64,000 bases of DNA from Veillonella rodentium (lineage in GTDB: Bacteria > Bacillota > Negativicutes > Veillonellales > Veillonellaceae): positions 1,977,291-2,041,290 of the forward strand of contig NZ_LT906470.1 of NCBI RefSeq assembly GCF_900187285.1, read 5' to 3'. Positions 52,307 to 61,888 of this stretch are shown here, in pieces. Made by a program: the position numbers and the translations under genes. The notes under the pieces were generated by a model that saw only the letters and a list, made by a program, of their open reading frames with translations, did no database searches and had not been told where the DNA came from. Every line of letters begins with the position of its first letter. The first letter of the stretch is position 1.

Positions 52307-54739
52307 ATGTATATATTTGACGGCGCTATGGGCACAATGCTACAAGCTGCAGGCTTGGAAGAGGGGTATTGTCCCGAATTATTCAACATAGAAAAACCGG
52401 AAGTAGTAAAAAACATTCACCTGCAATACTTACAACACGGCAGTGATGTTATTACAACAAATACATTCGGCGCCTGTGGTCTAAAGCTGGAAGACTACGA
52501 CTTACAAGATCGTGTAAAAGAAATCAATATAGCCGCTGTAAAGGTAGCAAAAGAGGCTATAGCGGAATGCAAGCCGGGTGCTCGCGTAGCCGCTTCAATG
52601 GGGCCTACAGGACGTTTTCTACAACCTTTAGGTAATATGAGCTTTGACTCTATTTATGATACGTATAGAGAACAGGCTGAAGCCTTAATTGAAGGCGGAG
52701 CTGATTTTATCATCATAGAAACAATTATCGATATACAGGAAATGCGTGCCGCCTTATTGGCATCCCTGGATGCTCGTGAAGCAATGGGGAAAACAAAGGA
52801 AGATGTTCAAATCATCTGTCAGTTTTCTTTCAGCGAAGATGGACGTACCATCACGGGGACACCGCCTGAAGTGGCAACGACCATTGTGGAAGCAATGGGT
52901 GCAGATATCGTAGGTATCAACTGTTCTCTAGGACCGGAACAGATCAAACCGCTCATAGAAAAGATTGCAGGCGTTACTAATCTACCGATTATCTGTCAAC
53001 CAAATGCAGGTATGCCGCAACTTATCAATAAAAAAACCGTATTTCCGCTCACAGCGGAGGAAATGGGACCGTTGATGCTGCCTATCGTGGATGCCGGTGC
53101 CACATATGTAGGCGGGTGCTGCGGCACTACTCCGGCGCATATCAAATACATTGCCGAGAACATAGCGACACATACGCCAAAAGAACGAACTCATATAGAA
53201 CCTAAAACAATCATCACAAGCCGCACCAAATTTTTGGAACTGGGACATCATGTAAAACCGCTCATCATCGGCGAGCGTATCAATCCTACAGGCCGTAAGG
53301 TTCTCGCACAGGAGCTTCGCGACGGATCCTTCATACGCGTAAAACGCGATGCTCTTGATCAGGTAGAGGCCGGTGCTGATATTCTCGACGTCAATATGGG
53401 CGTAGCCGGTATGGATCAGACACCGTTGATGGAAAAGGCTATCTTCGAGCTGTCCATGCTCGTTGAAACACCGTTATCCATCGATACATTAGATCCTGCT
53501 GCAATGGAAGTCGCCCTTAAAAATTATCCGGGGCGCGCCCTTATCAACTCCGTAAATGGGGAGGAGGAGTCCATCACTCACGTTATGCCGTTGGCAAAAC
53601 GCTACGGCGCAGCACTACTTTGTTTACCGCTCTCCAGCGGTGACCTTCCGGAAAGGGCGGAGGATCGTGTCGCTTTAGCTGAAAACATCGTTAATCGTGC
53701 CTACGAATATGGTTTACAGAAACATGATCTATTACTGGATCCTTTGGTATTGACACTTGCCAGCGGCGAGGACAGTGCACGCCAGACATTGCGTACATTA
53801 CAGCTATACAAAGAAAAATTCGGCTTCCCGACGGTGATGGGCTTATCCAACATTTCCTTCGGTATGCCGCAACGACCATATTTAAACGGTCAATTCTTAA
53901 CGATGGCTCTCGCATCCGGTTTGACAACACCAATTATGAATCCGTTGAACTATCCTGCAAAAAAAGCCTTCGTATCCAGCTGCACTCTGCTCGGATGGGA
54001 TCCGGGCTCCGCGGAGTTTATCAAGGAATACGGCTACGAAGACGAAGCGAGTGCACCGGGTAATACTGCACCTAAAGGACCAGAAAAGAAAAGCTTTGAC
54101 AGCAATGATCCGTTGGCCAATATCCGTGCCTGCGTAGAGCAGGGGGAAAAGGAGGCCATCATAGACCTTGTAAAGAAAGCCCTAGCTGAAGGCATCGATC
54201 CGTTGGACATTACAAAAAAGGGCTTATCCGAAGCAATGAACGTCGTAGGTGATAAATTCGGTTCAGGAAAACTGTTCCTGCCACAAGTTATGCTCGCTGC
54301 GGAAACGATGCAGTCCGCTTTCAACACGATTAAAGAAATCATTCCGGCCAGTGAAAGTCTCGATAAAGGTACCGTCGTGGTAGCAACCGTAAAGGGGGAT
54401 ATCCACGACCTGGGCAAGAATATCGTTGCGGCACTGCTCGAAAATAACGGCTACAAAATTGTCGACCTCGGTAAAGATGTAGATCCCGAGGAAATCGTGC
54501 AGGCCATTAAGGACAATAAGGCGGCTCTCGTCGGCATCTGTTCCCTGATGACCACCACGATGCCGCAAATCGACAATACCATCGCCGTCATCCGCGCGGC
54601 CGGCCTTAAAACCAAAGTCATGGTAGGGGGCGCCGTTGTTTCTCAAGACTATGCGGACCAGGCGGGCGCAGATATCTATGCAAAAGACGGCATCGCAGCC
54701 GTTAACCAGGCTAACGACTTTTTTGAAACATTAAAATAA
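52307..54739 (+). CDS. metH: Cobalamin-dependent methionine synthase without reactivation domain
   Basis: An 810-residue modular enzyme. Residues 1-~290: homocysteine S-methyltransferase barrel (FDGAMGTMLQAAGL; zinc cysteines in GINCSLG and YVGGCCGTTPAHIKYIAE). ~310-570: methyltetrahydrofolate-binding barrel (IIGERINPTGRK, DVNMGVAGMDQ, NSVNGEEE). ~600-690: helical cap. ~690-810: cobalamin domain with GDIHDLGKNIV, His700 being the lower cobalt ligand. The fourth (AdoMet) domain of longer MetH proteins is missing and supplied by the preceding gene. It makes methionine from homocysteine. The ATG follows AAGGAAG. Confidence 0.96.
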   Translation: MYIFDGAMGTMLQAAGLEEGYCPELFNIEKPEVVKNIHLQYLQHGSDVITTNTFGACGLKLEDYDLQDRVKEINIAAVKVAKEAIAECKPGARVAASMGPTGRFLQPLGNMSFDSIYDTYREQAEALIEGGADFIIIETIIDIQEMRAALLASLDAREAMGKTKEDVQIICQFSFSEDGRTITGTPPEVATTIVEAMGADIVGINCSLGPEQIKPLIEKIAGVTNLPIICQPNAGMPQLINKKTVFPLTAEEMGPLMLPIVDAGATYVGGCCGTTPAHIKYIAENIATHTPKERTHIEPKTIITSRTKFLELGHHVKPLIIGERINPTGRKVLAQELRDGSFIRVKRDALDQVEAGADILDVNMGVAGMDQTPLMEKAIFELSMLVETPLSIDTLDPAAMEVALKNYPGRALINSVNGEEESITHVMPLAKRYGAALLCLPLSSGDLPERAEDRVALAENIVNRAYEYGLQKHDLLLDPLVLTLASGEDSARQTLRTLQLYKEKFGFPTVMGLSNISFGMPQRPYLNGQFLTMALASGLTTPIMNPLNYPAKKAFVSSCTLLGWDPGSAEFIKEYGYEDEASAPGNTAPKGPEKKSFDSNDPLANIRACVEQGEKEAIIDLVKKALAEGIDPLDITKKGLSEAMNVVGDKFGSGKLFLPQVMLAAETMQSAFNTIKEIIPASESLDKGTVVVATVKGDIHDLGKNIVAALLENNGYKIVDLGKDVDPEEIVQAIKDNKAALVGICSLMTTTMPQIDNTIAVIRAAGLKTKVMVGGAVVSQDYADQAGADIYAKDGIAAVNQANDFFETLK

Positions 54740-54826
54740 TATATATTAACTTAATTTTGAAATAATATATTAATGATTTTTATAAAATTAATATAAATTA
54801 TTAAAATTATTTATATTATTGAGTTA

Positions 54827-54861
54827 TTATGGTAAAAGCTTTCGTTATGCTTTCACCATAA
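54827..54861 (+). terminator. Hairpin between metH and metF containing the GCTTTCAC octamer
   Basis: TTATGGTAAAAGC (54827-54839) pairs with GCTTTCACCATAA (54849-54861) with one mismatch. The stem is made of an octamer and a near-copy. No T-run follows, so it may be a processing or attenuation site, or only an inverted motif pair. Confidence 0.5.
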
Positions 54862-54891
54862 CCATAATATACTTAATAAAAGAGGTACATA

Positions 54892-55749
54892 ATGACATTA
54901 CGGGAAAAACATAAGAACGGTCAGTTCACCATCACCGTCGAACTGGATCCGCCGAAGAGCAGTTCCGCTCAAAAGGTATTCGACCAGGCGGCCCGATTAA
55001 AAGGCAAGGTTGACGCCATCAACATCGCGGACAGTCCGATGTCCAAAATGCGCATGAGTCCTATTTCTTTATCGTATCTGTTGCAACATCACGAAGGAAT
55101 CGAAACGATTTTTCACTTAACATGTCGCGACCGCAATATTATCGGCTTACAATCTGAATTATTAGGTGCCGCAGCCCTTGGCGTGCACAATATTTTAACC
55201 CTTACCGGCGACAAACCGGACAACGGTGATCATCCGTTCGCCAAGGCCGTTTTTGAAGTGGATTCCATGGGTTTACTCGATATTTCCAAAACCTTGAATT
55301 CCGGTAAAGATATGGCCGGCAACGATTTGGATGAACCGACGAGTTTCTATATCGGTACCACGGGCAATCCCGGCGCTGAAGATCTTGAAATCGAACGTCA
55401 GAAATTGGCCGCTAAAATTGAACATGGTGCAAACTTCGTACAAACGCAACCGATTTACGATTTGGAGCAGGCAAAACGCTATATCGATGCCATGTCTGAA
55501 TTCAACATTCCCATCATGCTCGGCTTGATTCCTCTTAAAAGCTTCAAAATGGCCACATATCTCCATGAAAAGGTACCCGGCATCAGCTTGACTCAGGAGA
55601 TCCTGAACCGCGTAGAAAAGGGCGGTAAGGAAGCCGGGACTGAAATTGCCATCGAAACATTGGAAGAAATCAAAAAAATCGCCTCCGGCGTGCATATAAT
55701 GCCTCTCAATGACATAGACACTACACTACACATAATAGACCACGTATAG
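54892..55749 (+). CDS. metF: 5,10-Methylenetetrahydrofolate reductase
   Basis: A 285-residue TIM-barrel flavoprotein: FTITVELDPPKSSSAQKVFDQAARLKGKVDAINIADSPMSKMRMSPIS, HLTCRDRNIIGLQSELLGAAALGVHNILTLTGD (folate/FAD region with the conserved DR and TGD) and GANFVQTQPIYDLEQAKRYIDAM. It reduces methylene-THF to methyl-THF, the methyl donor for the MetH encoded just upstream. Length matches MetF (~290). The ATG follows AGAGG. Confidence 0.93.
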   Translation: MTLREKHKNGQFTITVELDPPKSSSAQKVFDQAARLKGKVDAINIADSPMSKMRMSPISLSYLLQHHEGIETIFHLTCRDRNIIGLQSELLGAAALGVHNILTLTGDKPDNGDHPFAKAVFEVDSMGLLDISKTLNSGKDMAGNDLDEPTSFYIGTTGNPGAEDLEIERQKLAAKIEHGANFVQTQPIYDLEQAKRYIDAMSEFNIPIMLGLIPLKSFKMATYLHEKVPGISLTQEILNRVEKGGKEAGTEIAIETLEEIKKIASGVHIMPLNDIDTTLHIIDHV

Positions 55750-55778
55750 ACTAAATTTTTGAGTTTTCTGTTTTAAAT

Positions 55779-55878
55779 AAAAAGACACAATCTCCGTGTA
55801 CGAGTCTGCTCCCTTGATCAGATTAATCAATCTAACGATAGGGGAGAGGGGACTCAATACCGGGGATTGTGCCTTTTT
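55779..55878. terminator. Three-tier hairpin between convergent genes metF and rsmG (class II element, copy 2)
   Basis: Outer arms AAAAAGACACAATCTCCG (55779-55796) and CGGGGATTGTGCCTTTTT (55861-55878) pair almost completely. Next tiers: GAGTC with GACTC and CTCCCT with AGGGGAG; the tip has GATCAGATT with AATCTAACGAT. It is placed and shaped like 4591-4690. Confidence 0.7.
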
Positions 55879-55888
55879 ATATAGTTAT

Positions 55889-56638
55889 TTATAACGGTCT
55901 TTCTTTAATATCCTTAGGCTTACGAGGGTATTTTTTCGGCGTCGGGCCGATTTTTTGTATATATAACACAGCTCGTTTATCGGAAATAGTCGGTAATGTG
56001 ATGGGGCGGACCTCTGAAAGCTTGGCGCCCAATGTAGAAAGCGCCTTTTCGGATTCACCGATTTCCTCTTCATATGCGGCGCCTTTAAGGGCAATGACAC
56101 AGCCGCCTACTTTCACATAGGGAACGGTCCACTCGAGAAGAACCGGCAATCTTGCCACCGCACGAGACATGGCAAAATCGAAGCTTTCACGGTAATCCTG
56201 ATGACTCAGGTCCTCAGCACGACCGTGCAACGTCGTGCAATTATCGAGATGAAGCGCATCGATGACGGACTCGAGAAAGGTAAGACGTTTTTTCAAAGAG
56301 TCGAAGAGGGTGATACACAAGGTCCTGTCATAAATAGCCAGCGGAATGCCTGGAAAACCGGCACCGGAACCGACATCGATAATAGAGGAGCCGGACGAAA
56401 TGATTTTTTTATCGTAACAGGAGAGGGAGTCGATCATGTGTTTCACAACGACTTCCCGCATATCCGTAATTGCCGTTAAATTCAGATATTTATTGGTTTC
56501 AATGAGCATCGTATAGTACGTATAAAAATCCTTCGCCTGATCCTCCGTACAAGGTAGACCGAAAACCTCCATCTGTTCCAGCATATATGCTACAAAATCA
56601 GTCTCTGCAGCGATAGGAACCATGTATTTTTCTTTCAT
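55889..56638 (-). CDS. rsmG: 16S rRNA (guanine-527-N7)-methyltransferase RsmG
   Basis: A 249-residue class I methyltransferase: NKYLNLTAI, VVKHMIDSLSC, SSIIDVGSGAGFPGIPLAIY (AdoMet motif I) and LTFLESVIDALHLDNCTTLHGRAEDL, then FDFAMSRAVARLPVLLEWTVPYVKVGGCVIALKG. It methylates G527 of 16S rRNA. It follows mnmG by 51 bp, the usual gidA-gidB order near the origin. The ribosome site is weak; ATG 56638 is kept because it gives the normal N-terminal length. Confidence 0.95.
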   Translation of the reverse strand: MKEKYMVPIAAETDFVAYMLEQMEVFGLPCTEDQAKDFYTYYTMLIETNKYLNLTAITDMREVVVKHMIDSLSCYDKKIISSGSSIIDVGSGAGFPGIPLAIYDRTLCITLFDSLKKRLTFLESVIDALHLDNCTTLHGRAEDLSHQDYRESFDFAMSRAVARLPVLLEWTVPYVKVGGCVIALKGAAYEEEIGESEKALSTLGAKLSEVRPITLPTISDKRAVLYIQKIGPTPKKYPRKPKDIKERPL

Positions 56639-56689
56639 AATTTCTGTAAGCCTTTAATGTATAAAATTAATATGTCCATATACTGCCGG

Positions 56690-58561
56690 TTACTTGCTTC
56701 GGTTGTATTGTTCCAATTGAATCAACAGTACCGACACGTCTGCCGGAGAAACACCGGAGATGCGGCTCGCCTGGCCGATGGAATGAGGGCGGATTTTGTT
56801 AAGCTTTTGTTGAGCTTCAAGAGAAATACCTTTAATTTGCGTGTAATCCCATTCCTTTGGAAGAATTTTTTCTTCCAGTTTGCGAACTTTATCCACCTGA
56901 TCCATCTGCTTTTTGATATATCCTTCATAGGTAATGGAAATATCGATTTCCTCCTCCACATCCGGATCGAAACGCTTGAGGCCGAACGCATCAGCAACGA
57001 CACCGTAGGATAATTCATTACGCTTCACCAAATCATAGGCTCGAATACCCGTCTTGATCGGTGCTGTCCCCATAGACGCAAGCAATTCCTGTGTTTCCTT
57101 CGACGGATTGACCGGCGTTGTCTGCAGCAATTCCATGCCTTCTTCGATAGCAGCCTTTTTAGCGAGGAATTTTGCCCAACGGTCATCTTTCACAAGACCG
57201 ATGGCGCGACCTTTTTCAGTGAGACGCAAATCCGCATTGTCCTGACGCAACAGTAAACGATATTCGCTGCGACTCGTCATCATGCGATACGGTTCATTCG
57301 TTCCCTTCGTCACGAGATCGTCGATGAGAACGCCGATGTACGCTTCGGAGCGAGCCAGGATGAAAGGATCCTTGCCATCAATCCACAATGCCGCATTAAT
57401 GCCCGCCATGAGTCCTTGCGCCGCCGCTTCTTCATAGCCGGACGTACCGTTCGCCTGACCGGCGGAGTAAAGGCCTTCGATATGTTTTACCTGCAAAGCC
57501 GGCGTCAACTGTAACGGATTCAGACAGTCGTATTCGATGGCATACGCCGGGCGCATTATTTCTACATTTTCAAGGCCGGGAATGGTCCGCAAAAATGCAT
57601 ACTGCACGTCCATAGGAAGGGACGTGCTCATGCCTTGCACATACATTTCATTCGTGTTGCTGCCTTCCGGTTCTACGAACAGCTGATGACGTTCCTTATC
57701 CGCAAAGCGCACCACCTTATCCTCGATGGAAGGGCAGTACCGGGGGCCTACGCCTTCAATTTTACCGCTGTACATCGGAGCACGATGAATATTGCTTTTA
57801 ATAATGTCGTGTGTTTCCTTATTCGTATAGGTCAACCAGCACACACGTTCATTGCGGTCCATCCATTCATTCATAAAAGAAAACGAATGATGGTGCACAT
57901 CGCCTTCCTGAACGGCCATATTATCTAAATTAAGGGTTCTTTTATCCACACGTGCCGGCGTACCCGTTTTAAACCGCATCAGTTCAATGCCGTTCTCGAG
58001 TAAAGATTGCGAAAACGACTCCGCCGTCCGCTGTCCGTTCGGACCGCCCGTATAAGACGTATCGCCGATTAGGATTTTGCCCTTCAGATACGTACCCGTA
58101 CAGAGAATGACGGCCTTGGCGCCGTAAAACTCGCCCAATTCCGTCACAATGCCCGTTACCTTGCCGTCTTCAACGGCGAGTTCGGTCACCATGATCTGTT
58201 TCACATTGAGATTTTCCGTATTTTCCACGGTTTCTTTCATCAAGTGCTGGTATTCAATCTTGTCAGATTGGCAACGGAGGGAATGAACCGCAGGGCCTTT
58301 TCCCATGTTGAGCATACGCATTTGAATAGCCGTCGCATCCGCATTGATGCCCATTTGACCGCCCAACGCGTCAACCTCATAAACAAGATGACTTTTACCG
58401 GGTCCGCCCACGGCAGGGTTGCACGGCATGAGTGCAATATTATCCAAACTGATGGTCGCCATCAACGTGCGATGACCCATGCGGGCGCAGGCGAGAGCCG
58501 CCTCACAACCGGCATGACCGCCGCCGATGACGATGACATCATAATTATCTACTGTATACAT
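56690..58561 (-). CDS. mnmG: tRNA uridine-5-carboxymethylaminomethyl modification enzyme MnmG
   Basis: A 623-residue FAD enzyme: DVIVIGGGHAGCEAALACARMGHRTLM (FAD site at residues 8-34), NPAVGGPGKSHLVYEVDALGG and the central CTGTYLKGKILIGDTSYTGGPNGQR, with the C-terminal helical domain that binds MnmE (ISGVSPADVSVLLIQLEQ). With MnmE it modifies the wobble uridine of certain tRNAs. Its ATG follows AAGGAA. The order mnmE-mnmG-rsmG, all minus, is typical of origin regions. Confidence 0.97.
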   Translation of the reverse strand: MYTVDNYDVIVIGGGHAGCEAALACARMGHRTLMATISLDNIALMPCNPAVGGPGKSHLVYEVDALGGQMGINADATAIQMRMLNMGKGPAVHSLRCQSDKIEYQHLMKETVENTENLNVKQIMVTELAVEDGKVTGIVTELGEFYGAKAVILCTGTYLKGKILIGDTSYTGGPNGQRTAESFSQSLLENGIELMRFKTGTPARVDKRTLNLDNMAVQEGDVHHHSFSFMNEWMDRNERVCWLTYTNKETHDIIKSNIHRAPMYSGKIEGVGPRYCPSIEDKVVRFADKERHQLFVEPEGSNTNEMYVQGMSTSLPMDVQYAFLRTIPGLENVEIMRPAYAIEYDCLNPLQLTPALQVKHIEGLYSAGQANGTSGYEEAAAQGLMAGINAALWIDGKDPFILARSEAYIGVLIDDLVTKGTNEPYRMMTSRSEYRLLLRQDNADLRLTEKGRAIGLVKDDRWAKFLAKKAAIEEGMELLQTTPVNPSKETQELLASMGTAPIKTGIRAYDLVKRNELSYGVVADAFGLKRFDPDVEEEIDISITYEGYIKKQMDQVDKVRKLEEKILPKEWDYTQIKGISLEAQQKLNKIRPHSIGQASRISGVSPADVSVLLIQLEQYNRSK

Positions 58562-58743
58562 ATATGTTCCTTACTATGTTTATATATTTTTGATTAATAC
58601 TTATTTATTCAGTTTTCCAAAATGCGGGCTAATCACCGGGCCGGGCATTTTAAAAATCAGGTTAATCATTCAAATTCCCTGTGTCCAGGTCACTCACTGG
58701 GCACTTCGAAAAATACACGCTCCGACCAAAGTGAAGCTTGGGT

Positions 58744-60129
58744 TTATTTACCCAGGCAGAATCGGCTGAACAGTTCGTCGATCATGGATTCACGGATGGT
58801 GTCGCCCGTGATATCGCCCAGTAATTCCCAGGCGCCGCGCAGATCCGTCGCCACGAAATCAATGGGCATCCCCGCATCGATAGAGGAGAGAGCCTGCTCG
58901 ATTTGTCCCTTTGCCTGTTCCATGAGGCTGATGTGTCGAACATTACTGATCATCGCGCTATTATCCTGTTTCACGCGACCGCCGTACACGAGCTCCTGCA
59001 CCCATTTGGCAAGAACGTGTGAACCTTCGCCGCCTTTGGCGCTGATGCGCTCTATGGCCATGAAAGTTCCGTATCGTTGAATATCTTCATCCGTAACGAT
59101 ATGTCCGAGATCCGACTTATTAAGCAGCACAATGGTATTCAAACCGCTGACAGAGGTCAGAATTTCAATTTCTTCCGCCGTCAACGGTGTTGATCCGTCG
59201 ATAACACAAAGAATGATATCCGCTTTATTGATATAGTCGCGAGCGCGCTCCACACCGAGGGCCTCTACGGTATCCTGTGTGTCACGGATACCTGCCGTAT
59301 CGATGAGGTGCAGAGAAATACCTTCCACAGTCATAAATTCTTCAATGCTGTCCCGCGTCGTACCCGGAATATCCGTCACGATAGCGCGGTTTTCCCGCAA
59401 AAGTGCATTCATGAGGCTCGATTTTCCCGCATTCGGCCTGCCCACGATAACCGTGGTAATACCGTCGCGAATAAGGCGTCCCGTGTTCGCCATCGCCAAC
59501 AAATCATCCATGGATTGTAAAATCGGCGCCAACTGTTCACGCACCTCCCGGGATGTAACGTCTTCAATATCCTCCTCGGGATAATCGATGGTCACCTCTA
59601 AATGAGCAATCATGGCGATGAGCTGCTCTCGAATATCCTTCACAAAGGTCGATACGGTTCCATCCAGCTGCGATACGGCTAGGGAGAGGGAGTCCTCCGT
59701 TTTCGCCTCGATAATGTCGATGATGGCCTCCGCCTGCGTCAAGTCGATGCGGCCGTTCATAAAGGCGCGCTTCGTAAATTCGCCGGCCTCCGCCATGCGC
59801 ACATCATGATTTACCAACAATTTTAAAATCTGTCGAACCGGCACGATACCGCCATGACATTGAATTTCCACCACGTCTTCCGCCGTATATGAATGCGGTC
59901 CTTTCATCAATAAGACCAGTACCTCGTCGATGGTCTTATCCGTCGCCGGATCTACAATCGTTCCATATTGAATTGTCCGGTTCTGACGCTCCATCAATGG
60001 CACGGTGCCGGCGCTTTTAAACAGGCTGTTCACGATAGGAAAGCTATCCTTGCCGCTGACCCGAATGATGCCGACCCCACCGATACCGGGCGGCGTGGCG
60101 ATAGCCGCAATTGTATCATCTATGTACAT
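58744..60129 (-). CDS. mnmE: tRNA-modification GTPase MnmE
   Basis: A 461-residue protein: an N-terminal folate-binding domain (MYIDDTIAAIATPPGIGGVGIIRVSG), helical domain, an inserted G domain with GRPNAGKSSLMNALL, TDIPGTTRDSIEEFM, DTAGIR and NKSD, and the C-terminal cysteine motif FCLGK. It works with MnmG. The start ATG 60129 has GGAG 6 bp upstream; four earlier in-frame codons lack a ribosome site. mnmG follows after 182 bp that contains two small hairpins (58619-58652 and 58681-58704). Confidence 0.97.
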   Translation of the reverse strand: MYIDDTIAAIATPPGIGGVGIIRVSGKDSFPIVNSLFKSAGTVPLMERQNRTIQYGTIVDPATDKTIDEVLVLLMKGPHSYTAEDVVEIQCHGGIVPVRQILKLLVNHDVRMAEAGEFTKRAFMNGRIDLTQAEAIIDIIEAKTEDSLSLAVSQLDGTVSTFVKDIREQLIAMIAHLEVTIDYPEEDIEDVTSREVREQLAPILQSMDDLLAMANTGRLIRDGITTVIVGRPNAGKSSLMNALLRENRAIVTDIPGTTRDSIEEFMTVEGISLHLIDTAGIRDTQDTVEALGVERARDYINKADIILCVIDGSTPLTAEEIEILTSVSGLNTIVLLNKSDLGHIVTDEDIQRYGTFMAIERISAKGGEGSHVLAKWVQELVYGGRVKQDNSAMISNVRHISLMEQAKGQIEQALSSIDAGMPIDFVATDLRGAWELLGDITGDTIRESMIDELFSRFCLGK

Positions 60130-60252
60130 AATGATCTCCATATGTTGATGATGTTATGGCCCCTCGTTTCATAACCGTACGAGCTCATCATCATTTGTAT
60201 AAATATCTAGACATTCCTCATAACGGAATGCCTCATAATCACTTCTTCGCAC

Positions 60253-60309
60253 GTGAAAGTTAAACTAAACCAACCTTCGTAGCGAAGATTACCTTAGGTT
60301 AGCTTTCAC
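60253..60309. terminator. Hairpin closed by an inverted pair of the GTGAAAG motif
   Basis: GTGAAAG (60253-60259) with TTAAACTAA faces TTAG and CTTTCAC (60303-60309); a small inner stem CTTCG-CGAAG is visible at 60274-60288. It lies between jag and mnmE. Confidence 0.5.
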
Positions 60310-60330
60310 CATAACCTAAATACTACAGGC

Positions 60331-60384
60331 GATAACAGCCTTCCGAAAGACTCCAAAGCAAGTCGTTTTCTGAAGGCTGTCATC
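60331..60384. repeat. Class I hairpin element in reverse orientation (copy g), after jag
   Basis: GATAACAGCCTTC (60331-60343) pairs with GAAGGCTGTCATC (60372-60384) with one mismatch. The tip reads, on the minus strand, ACGACTTGCTTTGGAGTC, the shortest form of the class I tip. It lies 44 bp beyond the jag stop and is probably its terminator. Confidence 0.7.
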
Positions 60385-60427
60385 ACTATGTATCTTATTT
60401 TGTTTTCATACGTATTTTATAGGCAAA

Positions 60428-61213
60428 TTATTTTTTATACGCGATCACAACGTGACGGAACGGTTCGTCCCCTTCACTATTCGTTATAATATGCTGATCG
60501 CCTTGTAGCGCGGTGTGAATAATCTTACGCTCAAAAGCATTCATCGGTTCCAAAGACACCTTTTGACGGTTTCGTTTTACCTTCGAAGCCAATCGTTTCG
60601 CAAGATTTACCAATGTTTCTTCACGACGGGAGCGGTAATTTTCCACATCCACCACGATATGACAATGGCCCGACACATCTTTGTGTGCCACAAGATTCGT
60701 CAAGTATTGAATGGCATCCAATGTTTGACCATGTTTACCGATCAAGATACCCAGTTCTTCACCGTGTACTTGGAATGTGATCTTATCCGGAGTCATCATT
60801 TTTTCGATGAACACGGTAAGACCCATCTGCGTAAACATATCGTCAAGGAATTGTTTACCCTTTTCGGCAATAACTTGTTGTTCCTCTTTGGATAGCTCTT
60901 TTTTAGCCGCTTTCGCTTCGCCGGAATTTTCCACAACATCCGCTACATCGACCTCATCGGTAGCCACAGGTTCAGTAGCAACAGCCACAGATTCCTCATT
61001 AGCGACGATGCTTTCATCAGAATCGGCGGATTTGGACATAGCGGTAAAAAATAATCGAACGACAGCCGGTTTACGACCGATACCCAAAAAACCGTTTGTC
61101 GGTTGTTCCAAGACCTTGGTTTCCACCAGTTCCTGACCGTCAGTGGTTAATTGAGCTACGCCCTTGGCAATGGCATCTTCAACTGTTTTGGCAGATACAT
61201 CGATAAATTCCAT
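60428..61213 (-). CDS. jag: Jag/KhpB RNA-binding protein (SpoIIIJ-associated)
   Basis: A 261-residue protein: Jag-N domain (MEFIDVSAKTVEDAIAKGVAQLTTDGQELVETKVLEQPTNGFLGIGRKPAVVRL), an acidic linker, a type II KH domain (FQVHGEELGILIGKHGQTLDAIQYLTNLVAH) and an R3H domain at the C-terminus (RNRQKVSLEPMNAFERKIIHTALQGDQHIITNSEGDEPFRHVVIA). It binds RNA and is linked to YidC function and cell-wall growth. It starts 9 bp after the yidC stop in the rpmH-rnpA-yidD-yidC-jag run. Confidence 0.96.
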   Translation of the reverse strand: MEFIDVSAKTVEDAIAKGVAQLTTDGQELVETKVLEQPTNGFLGIGRKPAVVRLFFTAMSKSADSDESIVANEESVAVATEPVATDEVDVADVVENSGEAKAAKKELSKEEQQVIAEKGKQFLDDMFTQMGLTVFIEKMMTPDKITFQVHGEELGILIGKHGQTLDAIQYLTNLVAHKDVSGHCHIVVDVENYRSRREETLVNLAKRLASKVKRNRQKVSLEPMNAFERKIIHTALQGDQHIITNSEGDEPFRHVVIAYKK

Positions 61214-61222
61214 AATAGCCTC

Positions 61223-61888
61223 CTACTTAGCGTTCAAATTTTTGTAAATGAAATGCTGTTGAATCAATTGGAATACATTCGATACAACCCAATAGATAAC
61301 GAGACCGGATGGGAAGCTGAGGGAAATGTAACCAATGAACAAAGGCATGAAGATTTGCATAATCTTCTGTTGTTGCGCAGCAGCACCGGTAGCGCCTGCG
61401 CCCGTTTGACGAGACATAATCCATGTGGACACCGCACTCAACACCGGTAAGATGTAGTAAGGGTCAGTTTCGCCAAGACTAGGAAGCCATAAGAACTGTA
61501 CAAAGTTCGGATCATACGGATAATCCTTCAACGCCCAGTAAATGGCGATCAAGAACGGCATCTGTACCAATAGAGGCAAGCAGCCGGCCAACGGATTTAC
61601 GCCCATTTCCTTGTACATCGCGCCCATTTCGGCTTGCAGTTTTGCAGGGTCGTTCTTATATTTATCCTGCAATGCTTTCATACGAGGCTGCAAATCCTGC
61701 ATCGCCTTCATAGATTTGATTTGTTTAACAGTGAGTGGTGCCAAAATCGCTTTAATAAAAATCGTTAAAAGGATAATCGCCACACCGTAGCTTGGGTAAC
61801 CTACCATTTGAGTCAATTGGAACGCATAGGTTACCAATGTGCTCATTAAATCAATGACAGGTTGGAATGCACTACTTAAAAATTCCAT
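61223..61888 (-). CDS. yidC: Membrane-protein insertase YidC
   Basis: A 221-residue YidC/Oxa1 core protein with about five membrane helices: SYGVAIILLTIFIKAILAPLTVKQIKSMKAMQDLQPRMKALQDKYKND (the first core helix and cytoplasmic hairpin with its conserved Arg/Lys), GCLPLLVQMPFLIAIYWAL and FPSGLVIYWVVSNVFQLIQQHFI. Like Gram-positive YidC it lacks the large periplasmic domain of proteobacterial homologues; there is no lipobox. The start follows AAAGGAG. Confidence 0.96.
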   Translation of the reverse strand: MEFLSSAFQPVIDLMSTLVTYAFQLTQMVGYPSYGVAIILLTIFIKAILAPLTVKQIKSMKAMQDLQPRMKALQDKYKNDPAKLQAEMGAMYKEMGVNPLAGCLPLLVQMPFLIAIYWALKDYPYDPNFVQFLWLPSLGETDPYYILPVLSAVSTWIMSRQTGAGATGAAAQQQKIMQIFMPLFIGYISLSFPSGLVIYWVVSNVFQLIQQHFIYKNLNAK

